Counted from the first letter of the stretch, positions 15,161 through 22,966 are shown. The stretch: 29,828 nt of DNA from JBOFFC01 sp051648405 (GCA_051648405.1 JBOFFC010000166.1:1-29828); one strand, 5' to 3'. Numbers and translations are program-made. The notes: a model not told the origin generated them from the sequence alone.

Positions 15161-15661
15161 ATGAGCATCGGTCAAGGCTCCGGAATCGACTCGATCACGG
15201 CCCACGGCCGCGACTACCCCACGATCCGCCAGTTCACGGTGTTCCTCGAGAACCGTGTCGGGCAGCTCATGGAGGTTGTGCGGCGGTTTGAGGGGAGCCG
15301 TGTGCGGATCGTCGCCCTGACGATCAGTGACTCGACCGAGTGCGCCCTGGTGCGGTTCCTTCTGAGCGACCCCGAGGTCGGCCGCGAGATCCTCGAACGG
15401 GCCGGGCTGGCGATGGTCGAATCGGACCTGATCGGGGTCGAGTTGCCGAACGCCCCGCAGCCGATCCTGCAGGTCTGCACGGCGCTGCTGGCCGCCGAAA
15501 TCAACATCACGCAGGTCTACCCGTTGTTGGTGCGCCCCAACGGTCGGCCGGCGGTGGCGCTGATGGTCGATAACATTGAGCACGCCCTCGAAACGCTCGC
15601 TGCGAAGGGCTTCCACACGATCCACGAAGACGAGCTTCAGAAGTTCGACCCGCAGGCGTAG
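15161..15661 (+). CDS. Tandem ACT-domain protein
   Basis: A 166-residue protein with two ACT-like modules. The first starts RQFTVFLENRVGQLMEVVRR, the usual ACT opening where a ligand-binding loop follows the first strand. The second covers LQVCTALLAAEINITQVYPL and ends near the C-terminus. No catalytic domain is attached, so it is likely a stand-alone amino-acid sensor or regulatory subunit. Its ligand cannot be read from sequence. The stop codon TAG (15659-15661) is part of the GTAG target duplication next to a 150-bp mobile element, so the present 3' end of the gene coincides with the insertion site. A plausible promoter lies at 15051-15079. Confidence 0.85.
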   Translation: MSIGQGSGIDSITAHGRDYPTIRQFTVFLENRVGQLMEVVRRFEGSRVRIVALTISDSTECALVRFLLSDPEVGREILERAGLAMVESDLIGVELPNAPQPILQVCTALLAAEINITQVYPLLVRPNGRPAVALMVDNIEHALETLAAKGFHTIHEDELQKFDPQA

Positions 15662-15811
15662 CAGCCTGTTGATTTTTCGACAGGCTGCGTCGTCGCAGGG
15701 AGGCGACGTCGAAACCGTGGCGCTTTCGCCGCGGTTTCGCGAGCCGCGAGCGGCTCGGCCGTGAGCTTGGCGAGGTTGAAAAACGCCACGACGGCGTTTC
15801 TCAACAGGCTG
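15662..15811. mobile_element. 150-bp MITE-like element, copy A
   Basis: It begins CAGCCTGTTGA and ends TCAACAGGCTG, an 11-bp perfect terminal inverted repeat. It is flanked by GTAG on both sides (15658-15661 and 15812-15815), a 4-bp target duplication. Copy B at 21761-21910 has the same length and about ten differences in 150 bp. Inside are several hairpins: CAGCCTGT/ACAGGCTG at the left end, GAGCCG/CGGCTC in the middle and AACGCC/GGCGTT near the right end. It encodes no transposase, so it would depend on an enzyme supplied elsewhere. The left hairpin directly follows the ACT gene's stop codon. Confidence 0.85.
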
Positions 15812-15825
15812 GTAGAGAAGCCGTC

Positions 15826-15850
15826 GGCCGTGGGCGGTGGGCAGCAGGCG
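15826..15850. repeat. GGGCAG-type dispersed repeat, copy 4
   Basis: GCCGTGGGCGGTGGGCAGCA followed by GGCGG, eleven bases after the mobile element's target duplication. It matches the reverse complement of the block at 6094-6127. Together with copy A of the element it fills most of the gap before the zinc-ribbon gene. Confidence 0.5.
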
Positions 15851-15892
15851 GGACCAAGTTACGCAGTAGGCGAGCAACCGGGGTTTTCTTCG

Positions 15893-16591
15893 ATGGCGAT
15901 CAACGTAACTTGCCCGGGCTGCATGGCTCGCTTCACCGTCGCCGACGAGCACGGCGGGAAGACCGGCCCGTGCCCTAAGTGCAAGAAGCCGATCACGATC
16001 CCCAAGGCCGAAGAGGCGGTGGTCATCCACGCCCCGACGGGGGACGGCCCGCGCGACGCCAAAGGGAAGCTGGTCCTTAAGACCGAGAAGCGCAAGGACG
16101 GGAGGTTCGACCCGCTGGTCGCCACCGGAGTCGGGGGCGTCACCTTGCTGACTGTGCTCGGAGCGTTGTTGCTGAAGGGCACTCCGGCGGCGAACGACTA
16201 CCCGGCCCTCGTGTCGGGTTCGATCTTGCTGGGGCCGCTGCTCGTTTGGGCCGGCTACCAGTTCCTCCGAGACTCCGAGCTCGAACCGTACCGCAACGGC
16301 CCCCTGTGGCTGCGGGCCTCGATCGTCGGCCTCGCCTGCGCCCTCGGCTGGGGGGTCTACTTCCTGCTCGCTTCGCAGGTCGGCGAGACCGACTGGCGGG
16401 TCGCGGGCCTCGAGATCTGGCAGATGGGCTTTGCGGGCGCGGTCGCCGTGGGGGTCGGCGCCTTCGCGGCCTTCGCCGCGCTGGACCTCGAACCGACGAT
16501 GGCGGCCCTACTGTCCTCGATGTACTTCGTGGTCACCTGCGGCCTGCGGTGGTTGATGGAGCTCCCCCCCGTCCCGGGGCTCAAGGAGTGA
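15893..16591 (+). CDS. Zinc-ribbon multi-pass membrane protein
   Basis: 232 residues from the ATG at 15893. The N-terminus has a CPGC-x(18)-CPKC zinc ribbon (VTCPGCMARFTVADEHGGKT, then GPCPKCKKPITIP), a short motif found at the N-terminus of many planctomycete membrane proteins. A charged linker of about 45 residues follows. Then come about five hydrophobic segments, including VGGVTLLTVLGALLL, LVSGSILLGPLLVWAGYQF and AGAVAVGVGAFAAFAALDL. Function unknown. An in-frame upstream ATG at 15761 lies inside the mobile element and is not a credible start. The HD phosphohydrolase gene begins 68 bp after the stop, so co-transcription is possible. Confidence 0.85.
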   Translation: MAINVTCPGCMARFTVADEHGGKTGPCPKCKKPITIPKAEEAVVIHAPTGDGPRDAKGKLVLKTEKRKDGRFDPLVATGVGGVTLLTVLGALLLKGTPAANDYPALVSGSILLGPLLVWAGYQFLRDSELEPYRNGPLWLRASIVGLACALGWGVYFLLASQVGETDWRVAGLEIWQMGFAGAVAVGVGAFAAFAALDLEPTMAALLSSMYFVVTCGLRWLMELPPVPGLKE

Positions 16592-16659
16592 ACGAGCGAG
16601 CGATTCAACGGGCGAGGGGCGACGCGGCGTACACCATGGCATCTGCCCTTTGAGCCACT

Positions 16660-17988
16660 ATGTCGCTCCTTCAGCTCCCCGAGGTCGCGGCGCTCGACGG
16701 CAGCGGGCCGAGCGTGCGGATCCCCCCCGGCGTTGACGTGCCGATGACCCCCCGCGTGCGGGCGCTCGTCGATACACACGAGTTCCGCCGCTTGTCGCGG
16801 ATCAGCCAGTTGGGCCTCGTGGGGCTGGTCTACCCGGCGGCGAACCACACGCGTTTCGAGCACTCGCTGGGCGTGTTGCGGACGGCGATCGAGTACCTAC
16901 GGAGCCTGGCGACCGACGAGCGGTTCGCGGCGCTGGTGCGGCGCGAAGACGCCGAGCTGCTGCTGGTGGCCGCGCTACTGCACGACCTGGGGCACTGGCC
17001 GTTCTGCCACCCGATCGAGGACCTGGGCCTGCCGCGGGTCCCCGACCACGAGCTGTTCGCCAACAGCTTCCTGCTCGAAGGGGAGGTCGCCGACGCGCTG
17101 CGCGACGACTGGGGGGTGAACCCGCGCGACGTGGTGGCGCTCCTTTCGGGCAAGCCCACCGACCGCCGTGGGAGGCTGCTGAAGTCGCTGTTGTCGGGCC
17201 CGATCGACGTCGACAAGGCCGACTACCTGATGCGTGACAGCCTGCACGCCGGCGTGCCGTACGGCCAGAACTTCGACCGCGCGCGGCTGGTGCGCAGCCT
17301 GTGCGTCAACGAGGCGGGGGACGGGCTAGCGATCACGGAAAAGGGGAAGACCGCGGCCGAGATGATGGTCTTCGCCCGCTACGTGATGTTCAGCGAGGTC
17401 TACTGGCACCCCGCGGTGCGCGGCGCGACCGCCATGCTTCAGCGGGCGTTTTTCTTGACCCACCGCAACGCAGACCTCGACCAACTGTTCCGCAAAGCGG
17501 AGGGCCCTTTCGTCGAGGCCCTGGTCGAGGCGGCGGGCGACGGCCCCGCGGCCGACCTGCTGGCCGGCCTCTTCGGCCCGACGCGCCGGCTCTACAAGCG
17601 CTGGGCCCAGTACAGCCTGTTCGAGGACCCCGAGGTCTATCGCTTGCTCGCGAGGCGCCCCTACCCGTGGCTGGTGCGCTGCGCCGAGGAGCTCGCCGGC
17701 GTGGTGAGCAAGGCGTGGGGCCGCGTAGTCGCCCCGCACGAAGTGCTGCTCGACGCCCCCCCCGTGGAGCTCGAAGTCGAGTTCAACGTGCAGGTGTCGT
17801 TTCCCAAGACGGGGGAGTACCGAATGCTCGGGGAGATCTCGCCGGTCGTGAAGACGCTCGCCCGTGAGCAGTTCGACGACTACGTGAAGCGCGTGCGGGT
17901 TTTCGTCCACCCGCGGCTGATCGACGACGCCCGCGCCGCCCGTGACTTGCCGGCGATGCTCGCCGAGGCGGCGCTCCGGGTCGCCTGA
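16660..17988 (+). CDS. HD-domain phosphohydrolase (COG1078/SAMHD1-like)
   Basis: A 442-residue protein with the HD metal site: FEHSLGV (His68), LLHDLGHWPFCHPIED (His108-Asp109) and a later Asp in GPIDVDKADYLMRDS (about 181-195). The arrangement around EFRRLSRISQLG and ANHTRFEHSLGV matches the dGTPase/SAMHD1-related COG1078 group. Such enzymes act on nucleotides or related phosphate compounds; the substrate cannot be told from sequence. The C-terminal 180 residues, with VEFNVQVSFPKTGEYRMLGE, are a family-specific extension. It is convergent with the GspE-N-like gene, 21 bp away, and no terminator stem is visible there. Confidence 0.9.
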   Translation: MSLLQLPEVAALDGSGPSVRIPPGVDVPMTPRVRALVDTHEFRRLSRISQLGLVGLVYPAANHTRFEHSLGVLRTAIEYLRSLATDERFAALVRREDAELLLVAALLHDLGHWPFCHPIEDLGLPRVPDHELFANSFLLEGEVADALRDDWGVNPRDVVALLSGKPTDRRGRLLKSLLSGPIDVDKADYLMRDSLHAGVPYGQNFDRARLVRSLCVNEAGDGLAITEKGKTAAEMMVFARYVMFSEVYWHPAVRGATAMLQRAFFLTHRNADLDQLFRKAEGPFVEALVEAAGDGPAADLLAGLFGPTRRLYKRWAQYSLFEDPEVYRLLARRPYPWLVRCAEELAGVVSKAWGRVVAPHEVLLDAPPVELEVEFNVQVSFPKTGEYRMLGEISPVVKTLAREQFDDYVKRVRVFVHPRLIDDARAARDLPAMLAEAALRVA

Positions 17989-18009
17989 CGAGAAGCGCTC
18001 AGACTCGAC

Positions 18010-18360
18010 TCACGCCAGCGCGACGGCCGCGCCGCGGGGGCTGGGGAGCGACTCGCGGTTGATCGCGCCGAGCTCGACAAGGTGCTCGACGAGCGGGCGT
18101 TCGCGGTCCCTCTGCAGCATCAGGAGCTCGGCCACTTCCGAGCGGGTGAGCAGCCCTTCCTCGATCGCGACTTCGCCGAACCGCCGCTGCGACAGTTTCT
18201 GGAGCCGCAGCAAGTGGAGCGTGTCGCGGGGCGAGAGAATCCCCTCTTCGATGGCGATCTGCCCGAGCGGCAGGCGCTCGTGCCGCTGCCGCGCTACGGC
18301 CTCAACGAACGCTTCAGGCGGCACCGCGCCCGACCGCACGAGTTCGAGTTCCAAGTCCAT
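18010..18360 (-). CDS. Small protein of GspE/PilB N-domain-like repeats
   Basis: 116 residues from the ATG at 18358-18360, preceded by GGAGGGG about seven bases upstream, the clearest Shine-Dalgarno in the window. It is built of repeats: LGQIAIEEGILSPRDTLHLL, FGEVAIEEGLLTRSEVAELL and LVEHLVELGAINRESL. This pattern (LGxxAIEEGxL followed by a helix) recalls the N-terminal domain of type II secretion/type IV pilus ATPases and MshEN domains, some of which bind cyclic di-GMP. No ATPase is attached or nearby. A regulatory or adaptor role is inference. An upstream start at 18432 would add residues that overlap the Shine-Dalgarno. Confidence 0.75.
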   Translation of the reverse strand: MDLELELVRSGAVPPEAFVEAVARQRHERLPLGQIAIEEGILSPRDTLHLLRLQKLSQRRFGEVAIEEGLLTRSEVAELLMLQRDRERPLVEHLVELGAINRESLPSPRGAAVALA

Positions 18361-18768
18361 ATCGCGCCCCTCCGGCCATCGAGCCGGTGCTGCTTCCAGG
18401 TGTTGCGGTCGTCTAAGCCGAGCGTGGGGCAATCGCCCGGTGACAGCCTCGCGGCGTCATGCGCCAGGGGATACCTGAACCGTAGCCCATGCGCTCCCAG
18501 GCAAACGCCGGCGAAATGTTTCGATTTCACCCACCCGCAATCCGCGCAGGCCGCAGGACCCAACCGGAAGTCGTTGCGCTGCGGCGGCCGCGGACGCTAG
18601 TGGGCCGGGCGTCGTCCGTCGGGGCGCCGAGAGCAGCGCGACGCGCAACAAGCGAAGCTGTGCTTTCCGGGAAAGATGGAGGATCTGCGGAGAGTCTGCC
18701 GATAGCACTCGTACTCACCGGCCGCCACGGCCCCATCGCACGACACTTCGCGAGCTCCCCCACGTCTC
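18361..18768. other. 408-bp intergenic region between divergent genes
   Basis: No supported gene. Flanking genes diverge, so promoters in both directions are expected. I see no good -35/-10 pair and no strong hairpin. Frames in this region have no recognisable domain. Confidence 0.4.
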
Positions 18769-19365
18769 ATGCTGGCGACGCGCCCCCGCTACCTGTTGAT
18801 TGCCGAGAGCGACCCGTCGCTCGGCGAGCGTTCGTGGAGGTTTGCCCTCCACTCGTCGGACAACCCCTGGACGGTCGCCGCGAGCGACGTCGAGTCGGGG
18901 GCGAGCGACGACCGCCTCGAGCTGCTGGCCGTTGTGCGCGGCCTCGAAGCCCTCGATCAACCGAGCGAGGTGACCCTCGTAACACGCAGCGAGTTCGTCA
19001 TCAAAGGGATCGAGCGCGGCCTGGCCGACTGGCGCAACAACCACTGGCGTTGGGAGCGCTTCGGCCGTTTGGTGACGGTCCGACACGCCGACCTCTGGCG
19101 CCGGATCGACCAGGCGCTTCGCTTCCACACGGTCCGCTGCCGGAATTGGAACGCCGAGGTCCCGGCCACGACCGCGGCGCCAACCGCCGCGACGCTCGCT
19201 AACGACGCGGCCCGTGCCGCCGCGCCGCAAGGCAGCTCCGCGGGCGCCACGCTCGACGGCGTCTCGAACTCGCCGGCGATGGTGATCGTCCCGACACCGC
19301 GGGCCCGCCGCACGGTGCGGCTCGCCGAGCGTGCGATCGACCAGCGGGCCGCGATGGCCGGGTGA
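18769..19365 (+). CDS. RNase H-fold protein with degenerate active site
   Basis: A 198-residue protein. Residues 7-125 follow RNase HI: RLELLAVVRGLEAL (Glu51 equals the catalytic Glu48 of Escherichia coli), VTLVTRSEFVIKGIERGL, and HADLWRRIDQALRFHTVRCR matching VDLWQRLDAALGQH. The catalytic Asp of the TDSQYV motif is Arg73 (TRSEFV); the first Asp region reads AESDPS; and the final His and Asp of the GH...D motif are missing, since after RNWNAE the protein becomes Ala/Thr-rich. Cleavage of RNA-DNA hybrids is therefore unlikely. It may bind nucleic acid or protein. The C-terminal 70 residues are low complexity. GlgB follows 96 bp later. Confidence 0.75.
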   Translation: MLATRPRYLLIAESDPSLGERSWRFALHSSDNPWTVAASDVESGASDDRLELLAVVRGLEALDQPSEVTLVTRSEFVIKGIERGLADWRNNHWRWERFGRLVTVRHADLWRRIDQALRFHTVRCRNWNAEVPATTAAPTAATLANDAARAAAPQGSSAGATLDGVSNSPAMVIVPTPRARRTVRLAERAIDQRAAMAG

Positions 19366-19461
19366 AACCCACCGCCACACGACGCGCCCCCCCCCGTCCG
19401 TTCGCTACCCACAGCTAGCTGCGTCCCTACGATTCACCCCACCGTCCTGGAAATCCCCGCC

Positions 19462-21705
19462 GTGCGCACCCAAGCAACCCTCGACGCGATCGGCGCACTG
19501 GTACAGGGCCGGCACGAGAACCCCTTCGACCTGCTCGGCCCCCACGAGGTGACCGAGAACGGTCGTCGGGCGCTGGCCGTGCGGGCGTTCCTGCCGAACT
19601 CCGATCGGGCGTGGGTCATCGACCCGGCCGAGGGGCGTTCCCGGGCGATGCGACGGATTCACCCCGCGGGGCTGTACGAAGCGATCTGCCCGATTGAAGA
19701 TGGGGCCCTTGGGGGCTCAGGGCGAAATGGCATTAAGGGCGGCAACTACCTCCTCCGGGTCTCCGACGAACAAGGCGGGCAGCGGACCATGCACGACCCC
19801 TACGCTTTCGAACCCCTGCTGTCGGACTACGACCTCCACCTCTTGAGCGAGGGGACCCACTGGGGCTCCTACGAGCGGCTCGGCGCCCACGTGCGCGAGA
19901 TCGACGGCGTGGTCGGCGTGAACTTCGCCGTTTGGGCGCCCAACGCCGAAGGGGTCTCGCTGGTCGGCGACTTCAACGCTTGGAGCCAGAAGACGCACCC
20001 GATGCGCAAGCGGATTCCCAGCGGGGTGTGGGAGCTGTTCGTCCCCGGGATGGCGGTCGGCACGCTGTACAAGTTCGCGGTCAAGCAGCTCGGCGGGCGC
20101 GTCGTGGAGAAGTGCGACCCCTACGGGTTCGCCGCCGAGGTCCCGCCGCGGACGGCGAACATCGTCAGCGACCTGGCGAGCTACCAGTGGAACGACGCCG
20201 AGTGGGTCGCCAGCCGTGCGCAGCGCAACGCGCTCGACGCACCGATCTCGATCTACGAGCTGCACCTGGGGAGTTGGCGCCGCGACCCGGCCGACCCCGA
20301 GCGGTGGCTCAGCTACAACGAGATGGCGCCGATGCTGGTCGATTACTGCCAGCGGATGGGCTTCACTCACGTCGAGCTGATGCCGGTCAGCGAGCACCCG
20401 TTCACCGGCAGTTGGGGCTACCAGACGGTCGGCTACTTCGCCGCCACAAGCCGCTACGGCTCGCCCCAAGAACTGATGGCGCTGATCGACCTGCTGCACC
20501 AGCACGGGATCGGCGTGATCATCGACTGGGTCCCGGCCCACTTCCCGAAGGACGACCACGGCCTGCGGCAGTTCGACGGCTCGGCGCTGTACGAGCACGA
20601 GGACCCGCGCCAAGGCGAGCACCCCGACTGGGGGACGATGATCTTCAACTACGGCCGCAACGAGGTCAGCAACTTCCTGATCACGAACGCGCTGTTCTGG
20701 CTCGACAAGTACCACATCGACGGTCTGCGCGTCGATGCGGTGGCCTCGATGCTGTACCTCGACTACAGCCGCGAAGACGGCGATTGGGTCCCCAACAAGT
20801 ACGGCGGTCGCGAGAACCTTGAGGCGATCGACTTCCTCAAGCAGTTCAACGAGCAGGTCCACCTGCAGCACCCGGGCGTGCTGACGATCGCCGAAGAATC
20901 GACCGCCTGGAGCGGCGTCTCGCGACCGACCTACGTCGGCGGGCTCGGCTTCAGCCTGAAGTGGAACATGGGGTGGATGAACGACACGCTGCGGTACATC
21001 CGCCACGAGTCCATCCACCGCAAGTACCACCACGACGAGCTCACGTTCTCGCTGATCTACGCCTTCACCGAGAACTTTTGCTTGCCCTTCTCGCACGACG
21101 AGGTGGTGCACGGCAAAGGCTCGATGCTCGACCAGATGCCGGGCGACCTGTGGCAGAAGTTCGCCAACCTACGCCTGCTGTACGGGTACATGTGGACGCA
21201 CCCCGGCAAGAAGCTGCTGTTCATGGGGGGTGAGTTCGGCCAGTGGAACGAGTGGGACTGCAACACGTCGCTGCAGTGGGACCTGCTGCAGTGGGGGGCG
21301 CACCAGGGGATGCAGAACTACGTCGCGCACCTCAACCACCTGGTCCGCGCCGAGCCCTCGCTGCACCAGTTGGACTTCGACCACAACGGCTTCGAGTGGG
21401 TCGATTGCCACAACCACGAAGACAGCGTGCTCGCCTACCTGCGCCGCGGGAAGGACCCCAGCGACTACGTGGTTTCGGTCAGCAACTTCACCCCCGTCCC
21501 GCGGCACGGCTACAAGCTCGGCGTCCCCGAGGCGTGCTGGTTCGAGGAGCTGAGCAACAGCGACTCGACGTACTTCGGCGGCAGCGACGTGGGGAACGGC
21601 GGCGGCGTGCTGGCCACGGGCCGCGGCGCCCAGGGCCGCCCGGCTTCGATCGAGATCACGCTCCCACCGCTGGCGACGCTGGTCTTCAAACCGCGCCGCG
21701 GGTGA
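19462..21705 (+). CDS. glgB: 1,4-alpha-glucan branching enzyme
   Basis: A 747-residue GH13 enzyme starting at GTG 19462. An N-terminal domain (about 1-120, ending GNYLLRVSDEQGGQRTMHDP) is followed by a CBM48-like domain (VVGVNFAVWAPNAEGVSLVG) and the catalytic barrel. The nucleophile is Asp425 in GLRVDAVASMLYLDYSR, the acid/base is Glu478 in TIAEESTAWSGVSRP, and the third acid is in FSHDEVVHGKGSMLDQMPGD. GlgB makes alpha-1,6 branches in glycogen. The N-terminal domain has a small Gly-rich insert near residue 85. No glgA, glgC or glgP is adjacent. A GC hairpin and the second mobile element follow the gene. Confidence 0.97.
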   Translation: MRTQATLDAIGALVQGRHENPFDLLGPHEVTENGRRALAVRAFLPNSDRAWVIDPAEGRSRAMRRIHPAGLYEAICPIEDGALGGSGRNGIKGGNYLLRVSDEQGGQRTMHDPYAFEPLLSDYDLHLLSEGTHWGSYERLGAHVREIDGVVGVNFAVWAPNAEGVSLVGDFNAWSQKTHPMRKRIPSGVWELFVPGMAVGTLYKFAVKQLGGRVVEKCDPYGFAAEVPPRTANIVSDLASYQWNDAEWVASRAQRNALDAPISIYELHLGSWRRDPADPERWLSYNEMAPMLVDYCQRMGFTHVELMPVSEHPFTGSWGYQTVGYFAATSRYGSPQELMALIDLLHQHGIGVIIDWVPAHFPKDDHGLRQFDGSALYEHEDPRQGEHPDWGTMIFNYGRNEVSNFLITNALFWLDKYHIDGLRVDAVASMLYLDYSREDGDWVPNKYGGRENLEAIDFLKQFNEQVHLQHPGVLTIAEESTAWSGVSRPTYVGGLGFSLKWNMGWMNDTLRYIRHESIHRKYHHDELTFSLIYAFTENFCLPFSHDEVVHGKGSMLDQMPGDLWQKFANLRLLYGYMWTHPGKKLLFMGGEFGQWNEWDCNTSLQWDLLQWGAHQGMQNYVAHLNHLVRAEPSLHQLDFDHNGFEWVDCHNHEDSVLAYLRRGKDPSDYVVSVSNFTPVPRHGYKLGVPEACWFEELSNSDSTYFGGSDVGNGGGVLATGRGAQGRPASIEITLPPLATLVFKPRRG

Positions 21706-21732
21706 GAGCAACGAAGCAACGGCTCGCTTGTC

Positions 21733-21756
21733 CCCCTCCCCCTTCAGGGGGAGGGG
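21733..21756. repeat. CCCCTCCCCC hairpin, part of the palindromic G/C-rich repeat family
   Basis: CCCCTCCCCC-TTCA-GGGGGAGGGG is a perfect 10-bp GC-only stem 28 bases after the glgB stop. It resembles the left arm of the element at 5997-6084. The resemblance resumes at 21911 (CTAGGGGGAGGCGGCG) on the far side of the mobile element, so this repeat has been split. It could also help end glgB transcription. Confidence 0.7.
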
Positions 21757-21760
21757 CTAG

Positions 21761-21910
21761 CAGCCTGTTGATTTTCCAACAGGCTGCTTCGTCGCACGGA
21801 GGCGACGTCGAAACCACGGCGTTTTCGCCGCGGTTTCGCGAGCCGCGAGCGGCTCGGCCGCGAGCTTGGCGAGGTTGAAAAACGCCACGAAGGCGTTTTT
21901 CAACAGGCTG
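21761..21910. mobile_element. 150-bp MITE-like element, copy B
   Basis: Same length as copy A, with about ten base differences. Its 11-bp terminal inverted repeats are perfect and are flanked by CTAG on both sides (21757-21760 and 21911-21914). The left hairpin CAGCCTGTTG/CAACAGGCTG and the right hairpin AAAAACGCC/GGCGTTTTT are perfect here, and GAAACC...GGTTTC and GAGCCG/CGGCTC stems lie between. The right hairpin plus its T-run could terminate transcription. No open frame encodes a transposase. It separates glgB from the convergent lipase gene. Confidence 0.87.
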
Positions 21911-21960
21911 CTAGGGGGAGGCGGCGTCCCGGGCACACGGCTTGCTTGTTCCCCGATTCG

Positions 21961-21981
21961 CCCCGGGTCATTGACCCGGGG
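21961..21981. repeat. CCCCGGGTCA-T-TGACCCGGGG palindrome over the lipase stop codon
   Basis: A 21-base perfect palindrome with one central base. The TGA stop of the lipase gene (21968-21970 on the minus strand) lies inside it. It can fold on either strand and may be a small dispersed repeat or part of the 3' end of the lipase mRNA. Confidence 0.6.
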
Positions 21982-22966
21982 CTAAGCCCGCCGCGAGCGC
22001 CACCTCGGGTGGCATTGCCGGAGGGTCGAGCCCGAGCTTGCGCACCTTTTGCTCGACCCTTTCGAGCGCCTTTACGAGCTGCCGCGGCGGCGCGCCGGTC
22101 TGTTCGAGCTTCACCGCGCCGTGGATCGCGCGGAGGTACTCGGTCATCAGGTGGTCGTGGAGGTGGTCGAACTTCCAATCCGCGAGGCTGCGGAAGAACC
22201 CGCGGAAGCGGTCGCGCTGCCGCCACAGTCCGGTCACCGGGCTCACTCGGCCGCGGCGGTCGAGGTACACCTCGACCCCGCCGTGGGCGTACCCGAGCCA
22301 CCGCGGCGGGACGCGGGTCACGATGTCGTTGTTGTTGACCCAGCGGTAATACTCCATCTTCACGTGGTTGATGAAGCGGCTGTCGCCGACGCGCGGCGAG
22401 CCGAACGTGAAGACGGCGCGGGGATTCGAGTCGATGTGCGACAGGAAGCAGCGCCCGGCGCAGATGGCGGTCATCGCCCCCCCGAGCGAGTGCCCCGCGA
22501 ACCAAAGCGTGCGCGTGTTGCTCACCAGGGCCTGCTCGAGCCGCGGCCAGAGGTCGTCCACCTCGCGCTGGAAGCCGCGGTGGACGCGGCCCCCGGTCTG
22601 GACGATCGCCGTCTTTGCGTCGAGGTCGGCTTTGATGTCGTTCCACTGGTGGGGCTCGGTCCCGCGGCAGACGATGACCGCGTCGGTCTCGTTGCCGAAA
22701 AGGTAGGCCTGCGCCCCGTCGCGGTCGTAGAACCGCGTCTCGGGGAGGCCGACCTCCATCGCCACCCGCCCCGCTTCGGTGCGACACAGGTACGACGCCT
22801 TCGAGAGCTCGGCGAACAGCAGCGAGCGGCCGAGGAAAGACAGCGGTTCGATCCGCCCTTCGACGCGGCTTACGGGCTGAAAAAGCTCGGCCGGCGTTTC
22901 GGCGCCGTCGGGGAACGGCGCTTCGAGGGCCGGGGGGCATTCGACGGCGGGGGCGGGGCTGTTCAA
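21968..22966 (-). CDS. Class 3 lipase family protein
   Basis: 332 residues from the TTG at 22964-22966. The alpha/beta-hydrolase core of the lipase_3 family is clear: RGTEPHQWNDIKADL, VHRGFQREVDDLWPRL, and the nucleophile elbow FAGHSLGGAMTAICAG (Ser160). The Asp is probably Asp214 in NNNDIVTRVPP, and a His follows in KFDHLHDHLMTEYL. Family members hydrolyse lipids such as triacylglycerols. No signal peptide is seen, so it is probably cytoplasmic. The TTG start is chosen because no ATG or GTG precedes the conserved region; the first 35 residues are Pro-rich and weakly conserved, and no Shine-Dalgarno is visible. The stop lies in a palindrome. Confidence 0.88.
   Translation of the reverse strand: MNSPAPAVECPPALEAPFPDGAETPAELFQPVSRVEGRIEPLSFLGRSLLFAELSKASYLCRTEAGRVAMEVGLPETRFYDRDGAQAYLFGNETDAVIVCRGTEPHQWNDIKADLDAKTAIVQTGGRVHRGFQREVDDLWPRLEQALVSNTRTLWFAGHSLGGAMTAICAGRCFLSHIDSNPRAVFTFGSPRVGDSRFINHVKMEYYRWVNNNDIVTRVPPRWLGYAHGGVEVYLDRRGRVSPVTGLWRQRDRFRGFFRSLADWKFDHLHDHLMTEYLRAIHGAVKLEQTGAPPRQLVKALERVEQKVRKLGLDPPAMPPEVALAAGLAPGQ

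Noticed and set aside
15761..15892. Upstream start for the zinc-ribbon membrane protein
   Set aside because: Lies inside the 150-bp element and the GGGCAG repeat; the zinc ribbon begins right after the ATG at 15893.
19717..21111. 464-codon open frame opposite glgB
   Set aside because: Val/Asp/Arg-rich antisense shadow of an unmistakable GlgB.
15662..21910. The 150-bp repeats as part of a CRISPR array or an attachment-site pair
   Set aside because: Only two copies 6 kb apart, no regular spacers, no cas genes, no integrase, and ordinary genes between them; each copy has its own target duplication.
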